Shown one piece after another: positions 23,755 to 34,300 of a DNA stretch of 64,000 nucleotides (the first letter of the stretch is position 1; every line of letters begins with the position of its first letter). The notes under the pieces were generated by a model. That model searched no databases. It saw only the letters and a program-made list of their open reading frames with translations, and was not told the DNA's origin. Origin of the DNA: Antedon mediterranea (Eukaryota; Echinodermata; Crinoidea; Comatulida; Antedonidae); assembly GCF_964355755.1 (NCBI RefSeq), contig NC_092679.1, positions 7,750,001-7,814,000 of the forward strand, given 5' to 3'. The translations under genes and the position numbers were made by a program.

Positions 23755-23891
23755 ATGGCTATAAGCGCTCACTGGCTAAACCTAGGGGCTCAAGGGGCCC
23801 CAGAAAATGACAAGTCTAATAATGTAATGTTGAAGGGCCCCTTAGGAGTGCTAAACCAGGGGCCTTTGCCCTGTGCGTTATGCCACCACTG
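23755..23891. mobile_element. hAT-like MITE, copy B (137 bp), in the TMEM63 3' UTR
   Basis: The ends are CAGTGGTGAAATGGC and GTTATGCCACCACTG. Flanking octamers TCCTGGTT and TACTGGTT differ at one base and fit an 8-bp hAT-type target duplication. The interior matches copy A (14583-14721) in reverse orientation. Confidence 0.72.
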
Positions 23892-25026
23892 TACTGGTTG
23901 TTGCCATAAATGGCGTCCTTGATGAAAATGATACAAGTGTTGACCAGCCTTATCCTGATAAGTATTACTAACTTGTATAAGATAAAGATAATATATAAGT
24001 AACTTTAGTAATATTCATAGAATTATTTGTTGTTACATACATTAGTGATATATTTAGAGTTATATAAATATAATGAATATATGAATTAATTAATTTCCAG
24101 TAATACCATTGGACGGTTTAGAGCTCCTCTTTGCCTGAAAATGTATGTATATAAAGAAAGTAATACATAGCAGATTATATCATATTGTACATTTTATATT
24201 GTATGTTTTGTGGAAAAGCAAATATTGTTGCATTTAATTTACATCTGTGGCAATAAATAGTCAAAGTAGTTTTAACATAATTTAAAAGATTTTAAAGAAT
24301 AAATTAATGTGTAATATCTGAATATTGTAATTATTTGTATTTTCCTTTTCATATTATGTAAACCGGTTTTTCCTGGTAGAAATAGAATAATTTGTATTTA
24401 TTTTATATGAAAGTAGTCATTCCTCAATGTAAATTATGTTATTAACCATCTTTAGACAGAGGGATAATCTGTTTGTGCAGTTGTTGAAAAACAACCTAAA
24501 AAACTAAGTTAAAACTAACTAATAGAATTTGATAATAAAATCATCATTATGAAAATAAATTAAATTTCTGTTTAATTAAATGATGGAGCTACAACTTGAG
24601 TTCATCAGAAAGAGAATTGAGATATGTGGCAAGCAGATAATAAGATCTTGTGGATTCAAGCTAGGCCCTGGAATAAGAAACCCACTGTCTATAAGTATCT
24701 ATACATTTTGTTACATAAAAGATATGACTATAAATAAGGTAAACTAAGTGATTAAAAACAAACCGTACCCCTATTTTTAACATTATTTCATGTTAGGCGT
24801 CAGCATTGGTTTAATGTATATCAATAGAATACTGCAAATCATCAATTCAATTAGTCTTTTGATATACTCGTCTGCTCCTAAATATAATGTAATGTATTCA
24901 ATATTACCTTACCTATAGATACAGTATTATTAGTAAATTAGTAAAGAAATATAGGTCCTATTAATTTAAAAAAAGTATTTGAAATAAAGTTTGTTTGTAT
25001 TGTTATATAGTATAGTATATATATAG
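23892..25026. other. TMEM63 3' UTR and intergenic spacer
   Basis: AT-rich. AATAAA words near 24250 and 24297 are plausible polyadenylation signals for TMEM63. No other gene or repeat is supported. Confidence 0.5.
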
Positions 25027-27150
25027 TACAGGGATTTTCTCAAAAAATGGCCATATTTACGTATATAAGATGCTTATAACGCAATATATGTACATATATC
25101 ATAGCATTATTATTGCATAATAACACTATTTTAAAAAGTGCTTATTTTGGCCATTTTCCGAAAAAATCCCTGTACTATAGTACAGGGATTTTCTCCAAAA
25201 ATGACCATATTTTGACCTTTTTATTTTTTGACATAAATGGTTACTGTACGTCTATAAGATGCTTATAACGCAATATATGCACATATATAGCAATATTATT
25301 GCATAATAACAGAATTTATAAAGTGCGTGTTTTGCCCATTTATTTTTTTACAAATGGTTACTATACGTCTATAAGTTGCTTATAACGCAATATATGCACA
25401 TATATAGCAATTTTATTGCATAATAACACTATTTTAAAAAGTGCGTATTTTGCCCATTTTTCGAAAAAATCCTTGTAGCCTACTATAGTCCAGAGATTTT
25501 TTCCAAAAATGACCATATTTCGACCTTTTTATTTTTTGACATAAATGGTTACTATACGTCTATAAGATGCTTATAACTCAATATATGCACATATATAGCA
25601 ATTTTATTGCATAATAACACTATTTTAAAAAGTGCGTATAGTAACTAGTTTTATCGAAAAATGGGAAAAAAGGGAAATTGTCGAAAAATAGCCAATTTTC
25701 AACCCTTTTATTTTTTGACAAAAATGGTTACTATAGCATAATAAACATGCGCAGAGTCGAATAATGGGTTTTGCGCATGTCAATTATGCTATAGTAACCA
25801 GTTTTATCGAAAAATAAAAAGGTCGAAATTTGGCCATTTTCTGAAAAAAATCCCTGTAGGCCTACTAATAGCACAAGGAAATTTTCGAAAAAATGACAAA
25901 TTTTCAACCCTTTTATTTGTTGACATAAATGGTTACTATAGCATAATAAACATGCGCATGTCAATTATGCTATAGTAACCATTTATGTCAAAAAATAAAA
26001 ACGTCGAAATTAGGCCATTTTCTGAAAAATGACCATATTTCAACCTTTTTATTTTTTGACATAAATGGTTACTATACGTCTATAAGATGCTTATAACGCA
26101 ATATATGTGTTATGCGCGATTTGAACGATTTGCGCAATTTGAAATTGCGCAAAAAAATCCTTGCGCAATTTGAAATTGCGCAAAGAATTCTTGCGCAATT
26201 TAAAATTGCGCAAGGATTTTTTTGCGCAATTTGAAATTGCGCAATCAACTTGCGCAATTTCAAATTGCGCAAGAAAATCTTTGCGCAATTTTAAATTGCG
26301 CTGCACAATTTGTAAATTGCGCAAGATAGTTCTTGCGCAATATGACACCTTTGCGCAATTTGAAAACGAACTGTAAATTTTCAAATTGCGCAACAAAATT
26401 CTACCAGACAATCGGTATTATAATAATTTATTGGAAACTAAATAACTCAAAATAAAACATAATAAATGCGAAGATAACATGTGTATAATAAATACATAAC
26501 ATTTATTATTACAATTAAATAATATTATCACTGTAACTTGAAATAAATCAAAATAAATGTAAAAATTAAGTTTTTAATATTAGTTTAAGCTAGGCCATGT
26601 AACCTAGTCAGTATCAGTAGTCCAGACCCTAGCTAGGCTAGAGTAGTATAGCCGGCCGCCCGCGCCGCGCCCGCCTGGTGGAACACCACCGCTTCGTTTT
26701 CCTTCGTCGGTTCTTCGACGGTATGCTAACTTATAACAATATTTGCACTACTAAAATAAGGAAATGCGATATTTATCTTTAATTTTGAATCATTCTTAGA
26801 AATTACTATAAAAATATGGGTGTGCATGATTTCACAATCTGTCGAAAAACCTTGCGCAATTTGCAGATTACTTGCGCAATTTAATACGTTGCTTGCGCAA
26901 TTTGAAACACACGTTTCAATTCAAATTGCGCAAGGATTTTTTTTGCGCAATTTCAAATTGCGCAAATCGTTCAAATCGCGCATAACATATGCACATATAT
27001 AGCAATATTATTGCATAATTAACAATATTTTAAAAAGTGCGTATTTTGGCAATTTTTCGACCTTTTTATTTTTTGACAAAACTAGCTACTATGGCCATAT
27101 AAGATGATTATAACACAATATATGGGCATATGGCAATATAGGCCTATTAA
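25027..27150. repeat. Irregular satellite-like array with embedded palindromes, split by a transposon
   Basis: A block containing CTTATAACGCAATATATGCA, followed by CATATATAGCAATTTTATTG and an AAAAAGTGCGTATTTT word, recurs near 25076, 25263, 25380, 25570, 26090 and 27105. Linker pieces such as ATTTTTTGACATAAATGG also recur. Spacing is irregular (about 117-190 bases, with larger gaps). Two copies include a long palindrome centred on ATGCGCA (about 25722-25803 and 25928-25985) flanked by GGTTACTATAGCATAAT arms. The element at 26108-26987 is inserted into one unit. Confidence 0.8.
26108..26987. mobile_element. Palindrome-module MITE, copy 2 (880 bp, long subfamily)
   Basis: Terminal TGTTATGCGCGATTTGAACG and its inverted complement are flanked by TATG at 26104-26107 and 26988-26991. 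The flanking satellite unit reads through if one TATG is removed, which confirms insertion. The left third carries at least eight palindromic cores spaced roughly 30-35 bases apart. The middle has a GC-rich block near 26650-26720 with GGTGGAACACCACC. It is in the opposite orientation to copies 3 and 4. Confidence 0.9.
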
Positions 27151-28840
27151 TAATATATTATAATTATTGATTTTTAGTATGCGCAGAATCCCACAATATG
27201 TCCCGTACAAAAAAACTCCAAAATTGTTGTTATTATAAACTTTATCTCGGATTTCTCTATATACAGTAGGCCTACATATAAAAATGTAAAAATCAACCGA
27301 AATATTCAAACTATATATAAAAATTTATAAAATAACGTCGCCGCCCCATCGCAAAGTCGCGCCAACACAAAGTCGCCCCAACGCAAAGTCGCCCCTAAGC
27401 GTTAAAATAGTTTACAAGTTTGTAAAATTACGCAATTTTTATTAAATAATTCATTAAAATGATGATACACAGTTTGTTTAGGCAATAACAATTTTGGCAG
27501 ATGTTTAACAGGTACATGTTTTTGTTGACTTTAAAATAAAAACACACACACATTTATAGTTACTGGGGATAGTAATCGCAATTAACCCATTGACCCCTAA
27601 GTTTATTTTGCTCCCCTGGGACCCAAAAAGCATATGTCATATAATTAACCCTAACTTTTTTTCTAAACACAGACATTAAAAAAATTAAAAAACAAAAATA
27701 ATGCAAAGGACATTTTATTTCCAAATATGTTATCAAATTTGTGTTACAACTTATTTTTGCGGAGTATGGATTATGCAAATTTTAGAAATATTTTAGGAAA
27801 ATTATTAAAAATTTGTAATTTATCTTTGACTACCAAATGCACAAAAATTAATAAATATTTCATAATAAAACTCATCTCTTCATCAGAACCTATTTCTTCT
27901 CTTCAAAATAAGACCAAACTTGACCATTATGAATGACCGGTTTCGAAATTATGAAGAAATTAGTTGACTGACTCATCCGACGATGACCATATGGGGCCTA
28001 GGCCTATCGGGAGCCGCCCCGAGAGCGTCGTCGCCGCTGTTTGTTCACCGGGAATGTTAAAAAAAACATCCCGAAAGCGACTTGGAATTCGGGATTCTCA
28101 CGCGCACCGGCATCCCTCGGGAGCTTAGTCCGCTGTTTTAGACGTGTAGCTTGCAGAAAATTTGACGAAAATGCGTCGAAAACTTATGAAATTAAAACAA
28201 GTTTGGTATCAAAATGTTTGTCAAAAGTTATGCTTCAATAAACTGACCTTTGCGCAGAGTTTGAACAAATATTTCATGCCCATAATGCATCTGACATGTC
28301 AGGGTTCATATTACAATCAAAGGTAAACAATATGGCGCGGCCCTTGTGAGGACATCTTCACGACTTTTCTCCGGTAGAAAAATCACATTTTTACATGGAA
28401 ATATGACGATTTAGACACTGTAACTGATACATAATCTTTATTTATTATACATTTATGGTATACAAGCTTCAAAATAGTGATTATCAGAAATAAAGATGGA
28501 TTTTAGACGATTTTACGTTGTATGTTTAGGCCTAGATTCATTCAACGCGCCTGTCGCGTTTCGAACAGCGTGCTTCGAAAAACGGTTATATTTTCGAATT
28601 TTATTTTCAAACTAACTTCAACAATTGTTTTTATATATTTAGAAGCATATTTTTAAAAAAGAAGTTGTGAGTATTTTGTATAATTTGTTGTTACGATTCA
28701 TGCACAGCAAACTGCGCATGTAAATTCGATTTACTTTTTTTTTGTTGATAATTTGTTTACAATGACCTTGACTTTTAACCTTTTGAGCGCTTTAAGCGCT
28801 TATCGTGGTGAATCGGTTAATTCTCTGGTTAAACGCGCCC
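27151..28840. other. Intergenic region upstream of MRPL14
   Basis: No supported gene. At about 27343-27402 a short motif, GCAAAGTCGCCCC-like, repeats four times with small variations. Short open frames here lack recognisable domains and plausible splice context. The region from about 28500 is somewhat richer in CG and may include the MRPL14 promoter. Confidence 0.45.
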
Positions 28841-28886
28841 TCATTTAACGACACACGAACGACGTGACTACTGCCGCCCTAACACA
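28841..28886 (+). other. MRPL14: Candidate non-coding first exon of MRPL14
   Basis: The sequence ending in CTAACACAA is followed by GTAAGG, a good donor. The next acceptor (TTTACAG at 29150-29156) opens the exon that holds the MRPL14 start codon. The pairing is plausible but rests on splice signals alone, and the transcription start is not visible. Confidence 0.35.
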
Positions 28887-28985
28887 AGTAAGGTTTCTTT
28901 CTGATCTGTATATAAATTGCAATTTGTATGGAAGATCCATTGTATTTATAAATAACATATTTTATGAATATATGGTCCTACGTAG

Positions 28986-29043
28986 GTAGGCCAAGTGTAT
29001 CATTATATAGCCTAGGCTAGGCTATATGATACACTTGGCCTAC
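28986..29043. repeat. 58-bp near-perfect palindrome
   Basis: An arm GTAGGCCAAGTGTATCA plus TATAGCCTAG faces its complement with only a three-base offset in one arm and almost no loop. It lies in the candidate first intron of MRPL14, 120 bases upstream of the start codon exon. Confidence 0.9.
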
Positions 29044-29066
29044 ATTAGCACCACTACATTCAGTAG

Positions 29067-29121
29067 GTAGCGGGACGATTCGGCCCTGAGACGATTCGGC
29101 CCGGGACGATTCGACCCTGAG
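29067..29121. repeat. Short GACGATTCGGCCC motif repeated three times
   Basis: Three consecutive near copies of GGGACGATTCGGCCCTGA lie just upstream of the MRPL14 coding exon. A related GATCGTC-rich cluster occurs at about 56606-56745. Function is unknown; it may be the end of a dispersed repeat. Confidence 0.6.
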
Positions 29122-29165
29122 ATTGAAATGGATCTTGTTTTGTTTTTAATTTACAGATGATATGA

Positions 29166-29779
29166 ATGATGATAAATTTCTGCAAATCATTTCGACTGTC
29201 TTGTCAATTGTTATGTAATGTGCCATCTAATAATAGATTCTTTCAATCACAAATAAGGTAATTACTGTAATATTAATTTATATTATAATAGTAATTTAGC
29301 CTAGGCCTACTAGTAGGCCAATAATAGTTTTGTAAATTTAAAATATTGACGAATGTCTATAATAATAAGATGTAATCCAATTAACTTATTAAATGGTGTA
29401 TTTTGCATTTTTTAGCACAACAAATCCGCTATCTGCAATCATCCTTCTCTCAAGGTTACGAGTGGTTGATAATTCAGCGCTTGGAGCATCCGCAGTTCAC
29501 AAACCACCTCGTTGCATTCATGTTTACAATAAGAAACGCGTCGGGAAAGTGGGCGACAAAATTCTTGTTGCTATAAGAGGACAGAAAAAGAAAGGATTGA
29601 TCGTCGGAGTCAAAATGCCAGGAAAGAATATGACTCCTAGATTTGATACAAATAATATGATTTTGTTAGAAGAAAGTGGAAACCCAACAGGAACCAGAAT
29701 AAGTGTTCCAATTCCGTCTTATCTTCGTGGTAGAAAGGACTTGTCAAAGGTGTTTGCACTTGGTACTACGTTTGTTTGA
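29166..29779 (+). CDS. MRPL14: Mitochondrial large ribosomal subunit protein uL14m (MRPL14), 151 aa, 2 exons
   Basis: A structural protein of the mitochondrial 39S subunit, at the interface with the small subunit. Coding exons are 29166-29257 and 29416-29779; the intron is GT-AG and the joined frame is 456 bases. The first exon supplies a basic, acid-poor leader ([16 protein letters not shown]) typical of mitochondrial import signals. The second carries the uL14 fold: RVVDNSALG, then [53 protein letters not shown] and the C-terminal FV. This order and length match the animal orthologue (human about 145 aa). The frame also stays open upstream of 29416, but that stretch is an acceptor tract and a start at 29393 would lose the leader. 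The gene converges on CEP170. Confidence 0.93.
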
Positions 29780-29801
29780 GTTGATTATAAATTGTATTAA
29801 C

Positions 29802-29807
29802 AATAAA
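29802..29807 (+). other. MRPL14: Polyadenylation signal of MRPL14
   Basis: AATAAA lies 23 bases past the stop codon, giving a very short 3' UTR. Nothing competing is nearer. Confidence 0.65.
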
Positions 29808-29829
29808 GAAAAAACTTACAATATTTACA

Positions 29830-31306
29830 TTCTGTATTTTATGCAAGTTGTATTATTCCATGGAAGAATACATAGTATTTCCTAAATAAAATAATACACA
29901 GTAAAATATACAACATCGAATAAAATAAAACAAGTTACTTTGGAGCACTGATGTTTATTTAGCAGCTTATACAAACTCCGACTTATTTAAGTTCTACATG
30001 TATTATTCTTTTCATTCAAAAATAGGTCAACTCAAAATGAATCAAATTTTCTCTAGCTTTTATTACGAACGTATCAACTTACTCAATATCGTGGAGGGTG
30101 CAAATACAGTTGAAATAATATACTATTACATGGTTCTAATTAAATGTATTATCTGCAGTACAATATTTACCTTTTCCAATTAATACAGTATAATCAATAC
30201 AAAATTAACGCCCTCAATTTTAAATTGCGCAGATAAAAAAGAAAAAAATATGCAGCCACATAACTATATAAATAAGAATAAACAAATGAGATACAGGTGG
30301 GTAATTAGCATAAATTAAGAAGTTATTTCAGTTTTAAAATACTGTAGCATACTGATTAGGTGGGAAGATATTACATTATATTACATTATACAAAATATTA
30401 CACAAATAATTGACGAAAGACACACCGTAATGAAAAGACTTTCAATTGCAATCCTAAAATGATTGAGGCTGACTTCCTATATTTACGAGTTTCTGGGATT
30501 AAACTATCGTTTTAATTAATATTTACATACAAAAAATGTAGCATAACACATGCATTATAAAACAAGACTAGGCTAGAATTTTGGCACTATTATTTGTATT
30601 ATGCCATTGCATAGGACTCCCAACTTATCTGCCACATTGTTGCTCCAGAGTTTGATTTGAAATGATTCCCACTAATTTGTCAAATTGCACCTTTTTAACT
30701 TACAATTGTCACATAAACAATTCATATTTTAATTATAAGCTTATACAGTATTTGAATATCTGCCATTTATTTCTGTATAATTATTATATTAATTGCATTT
30801 TTTAATATCCCCTGACCTATCCTAATTTTAAACATTAAAATTGCCCTTTTTGTCTACTAAAATATACTTGTTCCACCGCTGCACAAGTCGCCACCATTTA
30901 AAACGTGTAGGCATACTTCTACATTACCAACAATACAATGCATAGAAAACAATGGTCATATTGATATTGGCATAAAAAATGATTTAAAAAATGGTTTTCT
31001 ACTATTTAAAGCTACCTTAATTATTAAAACAAAAACTAAAATCACATTTAAAACATGATTTTCATAGTTTAAACACATTCTTTGTTATTCATGCATTCAA
31101 ATTCACATATTTGTACAATATTTTTAATAGCATTTATTTTAAAATCAAATCATTTTGTAATTGAATGATTAATCTTTTATATTCTTTTTAATATGGATGG
31201 AGATTAAAACATGACCAAAAAAAATAGACAAAAATGATTAAAAAAAGTATATTTTCATTCATCCAAATACGTATTAAGTAGTCTTAAAATATTTAAGTAT
31301 TTAACA
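29830..31306. other. Convergent intergenic spacer between MRPL14 and CEP170
   Basis: AT-rich, no supported gene. The CEP170 3' UTR (minus strand) should occupy the right part. Several TTTATT words (AATAAA on the minus strand) occur, for example near 31133, but I cannot choose among them. Confidence 0.45.
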
Positions 31307-34300
31307 TCAAAAATACATATCATCATCATCATCATCTTGTACATATGCGGAAGCCGAGATAGACCTTGTCGTCATTCGTGGTTTTGAATGTGTCCCTTGC
31401 TTGTACGCCTTTCCCGATACTCGAGGCGACGACGTTCTGCTGGAGTCAATAACTTTGCTAATTTCTAGAGGAGTAATAAAACTATATATATAAATATATT
31501 AATTATAAGTAAAGTAAAAAATATATTTCATTAATACTGATAGGTGGTGTCACAATTTAAAGCTGCAGTCATAGATAGCCATAAAAGAAGCAGCGTATAT
31601 TTTTCCTGCAGATACAAGTTGCATACATAAAGTGCAAGTTTAAGAAGCAAGCTCCCCAAGAAAATAACAAGCAGCTACAAAACTGACAGCAGAACAATCA
31701 ACAACAAATTAAAGACGAAAAACTTAAATACAAATAACAAAATAAAAAGGTGATTAAGTAACTAAGAAAAGATAATAAATGAACTATGTGGATTAAAAGT
31801 TAGCAAAAGAGAAAGTATAAATTAATAAAAAGGCAATTTTAGATCACATTTCTTTCATGACTGACCAGTTAGATGTTTCTCAACTTGACGCAAGTTATGC
31901 AAGATAGACGCTATTTCTTGGTTGCCAGCTTTCAAAAGAGGCGCAGTGGTCGGATGCATATGATCATTAGAAGATGGCATTTTGTTGGCTCTCCTAAAAA
32001 ACAATAAAAAAAGTTATAACAATTTAACCTTTTTATTGAAACATAAGCATTGTTGTTGATGCTCACTATATCATTCATTTATTCAATCTTTTATTTTGGA
32101 ATCTCTGGTCCATAGAAAGTAAAATTACATTAATGAATGAATAAATATAAGAGCAATACTACCAAATATGAATAAGTAGGAACTTAAAAATAACCTACCT
32201 TATTTTGATTTCAATGTCTTCGGACGATGTTTTCAACTTTTGTGATAAATGACTGACGGACGCTAATAATAGATTGTCAAATGGCTGGAAAAACATTAAA
32301 AACATTCATGACATAAGAACATTCATGTCATTATTATAAGAACATTTTAATGTCTTGTTTATGATAATGAGCACGAAATGAGTATCAGTAGCCATAGCAG
32401 ATGTGATGTGACAAAAAAATTAAATAAATACCTCCATTTTCGAAGTCTTTCTACTTTTAGCTACTAAGTCTGGACTTATGATTGCTTGGGTATTCCTTGG
32501 TGTTAATTTGTCATCTATAAAAAATGTAAACAGAATGAACAAAAAAGAATTAGTCTAGTAATGGAGATTCCTTAAATTCACCCAAACCTGTTAAACCACA
32601 TCAATTAAACTAATCATCACAAAACCTAAACAGTGTCATGTTATTGAAAACACCTAATATAATACTGCAACATACATGTCTGAACAACACCCCTGGATGA
32701 CTTGTTTTGACATATTCTTGTCTGGCTGACTGCCCTGGATGGTGTTTACCTGCGTATAGTTGGGACCCAGACAGTGGCTTGTTACTAATAATAGTCTAGT
32801 ATAATAATTGTTAAACACTCTCACTTTGGCTCTCACTCAGGAGAGACTGCAGAGAAAGAACCAGGAGATAGACAATAAATACAAGATCACTTATGATTGT
32901 CTAATGTTATTATTAATACTAATAGTCTGCAGAGTACAATAACATCTAATCATAACAACAGGTCTCCAATTATTACATTTTTTTCTTTATGCTTTTAAAC
33001 CCAGGATTAGTATTATAGTAGATAAACCATTGAAATACGATAACTTACCAAATTCTAATGACACAGGTCTGTAGAGCTTGCCTGGCTTTACTTGTGGTGG
33101 CAGTGGCTTCCTCTCTGTTCTTCTATTGCAAGTTGAAGATACATTTGTGCTGTTCTCTGCAAATATCTCATCTAACATTTTCTTTACAAGTTAAAAAAAA
33201 ACAATACTTGACTTTGTTTATATAACAGCCCAGATTCAATATGTTATTGCATACAAAATATACAGGGAACAATATACAATGTAACAAGGTACATCATGCA
33301 TACAGTTCATTTTCACTTCATAGTACATTGTATCAACTGACTTTCATAAAGCAAAACATGCATACAAAACTACTTACAGAAGATGTTTGGGAATATACAA
33401 TAATATTCACAATAACCGTTAACACACAATTTTACGATACTTTTTAGGTATTTAGGAAAAGCCAGTTTTAATTATCAAGGGTGCCAATCAATTGGGGAGT
33501 GACCTCTTTCCCTCTCCCGATTTAAATATTACTATTTCAATATGTTTTATTATAATGTAATTTCAACTGTATTGTAATTGTTGTTCTGTAATTTTTAATG
33601 CAAGCAATGGAATTTCCAGAAATGCATAAGAATAAAGTTTGAATCTTTGAATCTTAAAAAAAAAATGTATCCCCATAATCTGTGAAACATTGTGGAATTT
33701 TATTATTCTAAAAATTGCATATTTAATTGTAGGTTTGGGAAATCATATTTCAAAATATTTTCTACATGAATAAAAAAATACATGTTAGCATTTCATGCCT
33801 TTATGCTCATGTTACTAGGTACTACTACTACTACAATTTACAAGTGGGTATTTGGGAAATATGCCCTGTCATGCATAGTACACCGCATGATACATCTAAC
33901 AAACACTTACCACATAATAGAAGAGCAGCTAAGAAAGAAGAGATGAAAAACATTCATGAAAAAGAATGGAAAGAAAGAGACACTTTTAGATGACAACAAT
34001 TATAGGAAAATATGATGTTAGTATATGGTACCAATTATGTGAACTTGCAAAGAATATTTATATTTTGTAAATTTAATGTAAACCAATGATATCATATTTT
34101 GCTGTCAAAGCATAGAACATTTTTTATATGTATGCATTACACACACATGATTACTAGTAGTAGCAATGCAAGATGTAATTAAGTACATTCATGCTTACAT
34201 GGAAAGTATTTATTAATAATTTGATTGTCTAGGATGATTTTTTGTTAGTTTAATATGAAAAAAGGTTTACTGTAGTGAATTATATGTGGGATGATTTGTC

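Noticed and set aside
26109-26400. Regularly spaced repeats resembling a CRISPR array
   Set aside because: The repeated unit is a palindrome with short, low-complexity linkers, bounded by transposon termini and target duplications in a eukaryotic genome with introns. There are no unique spacers of constant length and no cas genes.
29393-29415. Single-exon MRPL14 starting at 29393
   Set aside because: The bases form a pyrimidine-rich acceptor ending TTTTTTAG. Splicing to 29166-29257 gives a mitochondrial leader and an in-phase join.
33766-33993. 75-codon plus-strand frame ending in a Lys/Glu-rich stretch
   Set aside because: It lies in a CEP170 intron, has no splice or start context and no recognisable domain. 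The charged end is a product of A-rich sequence.
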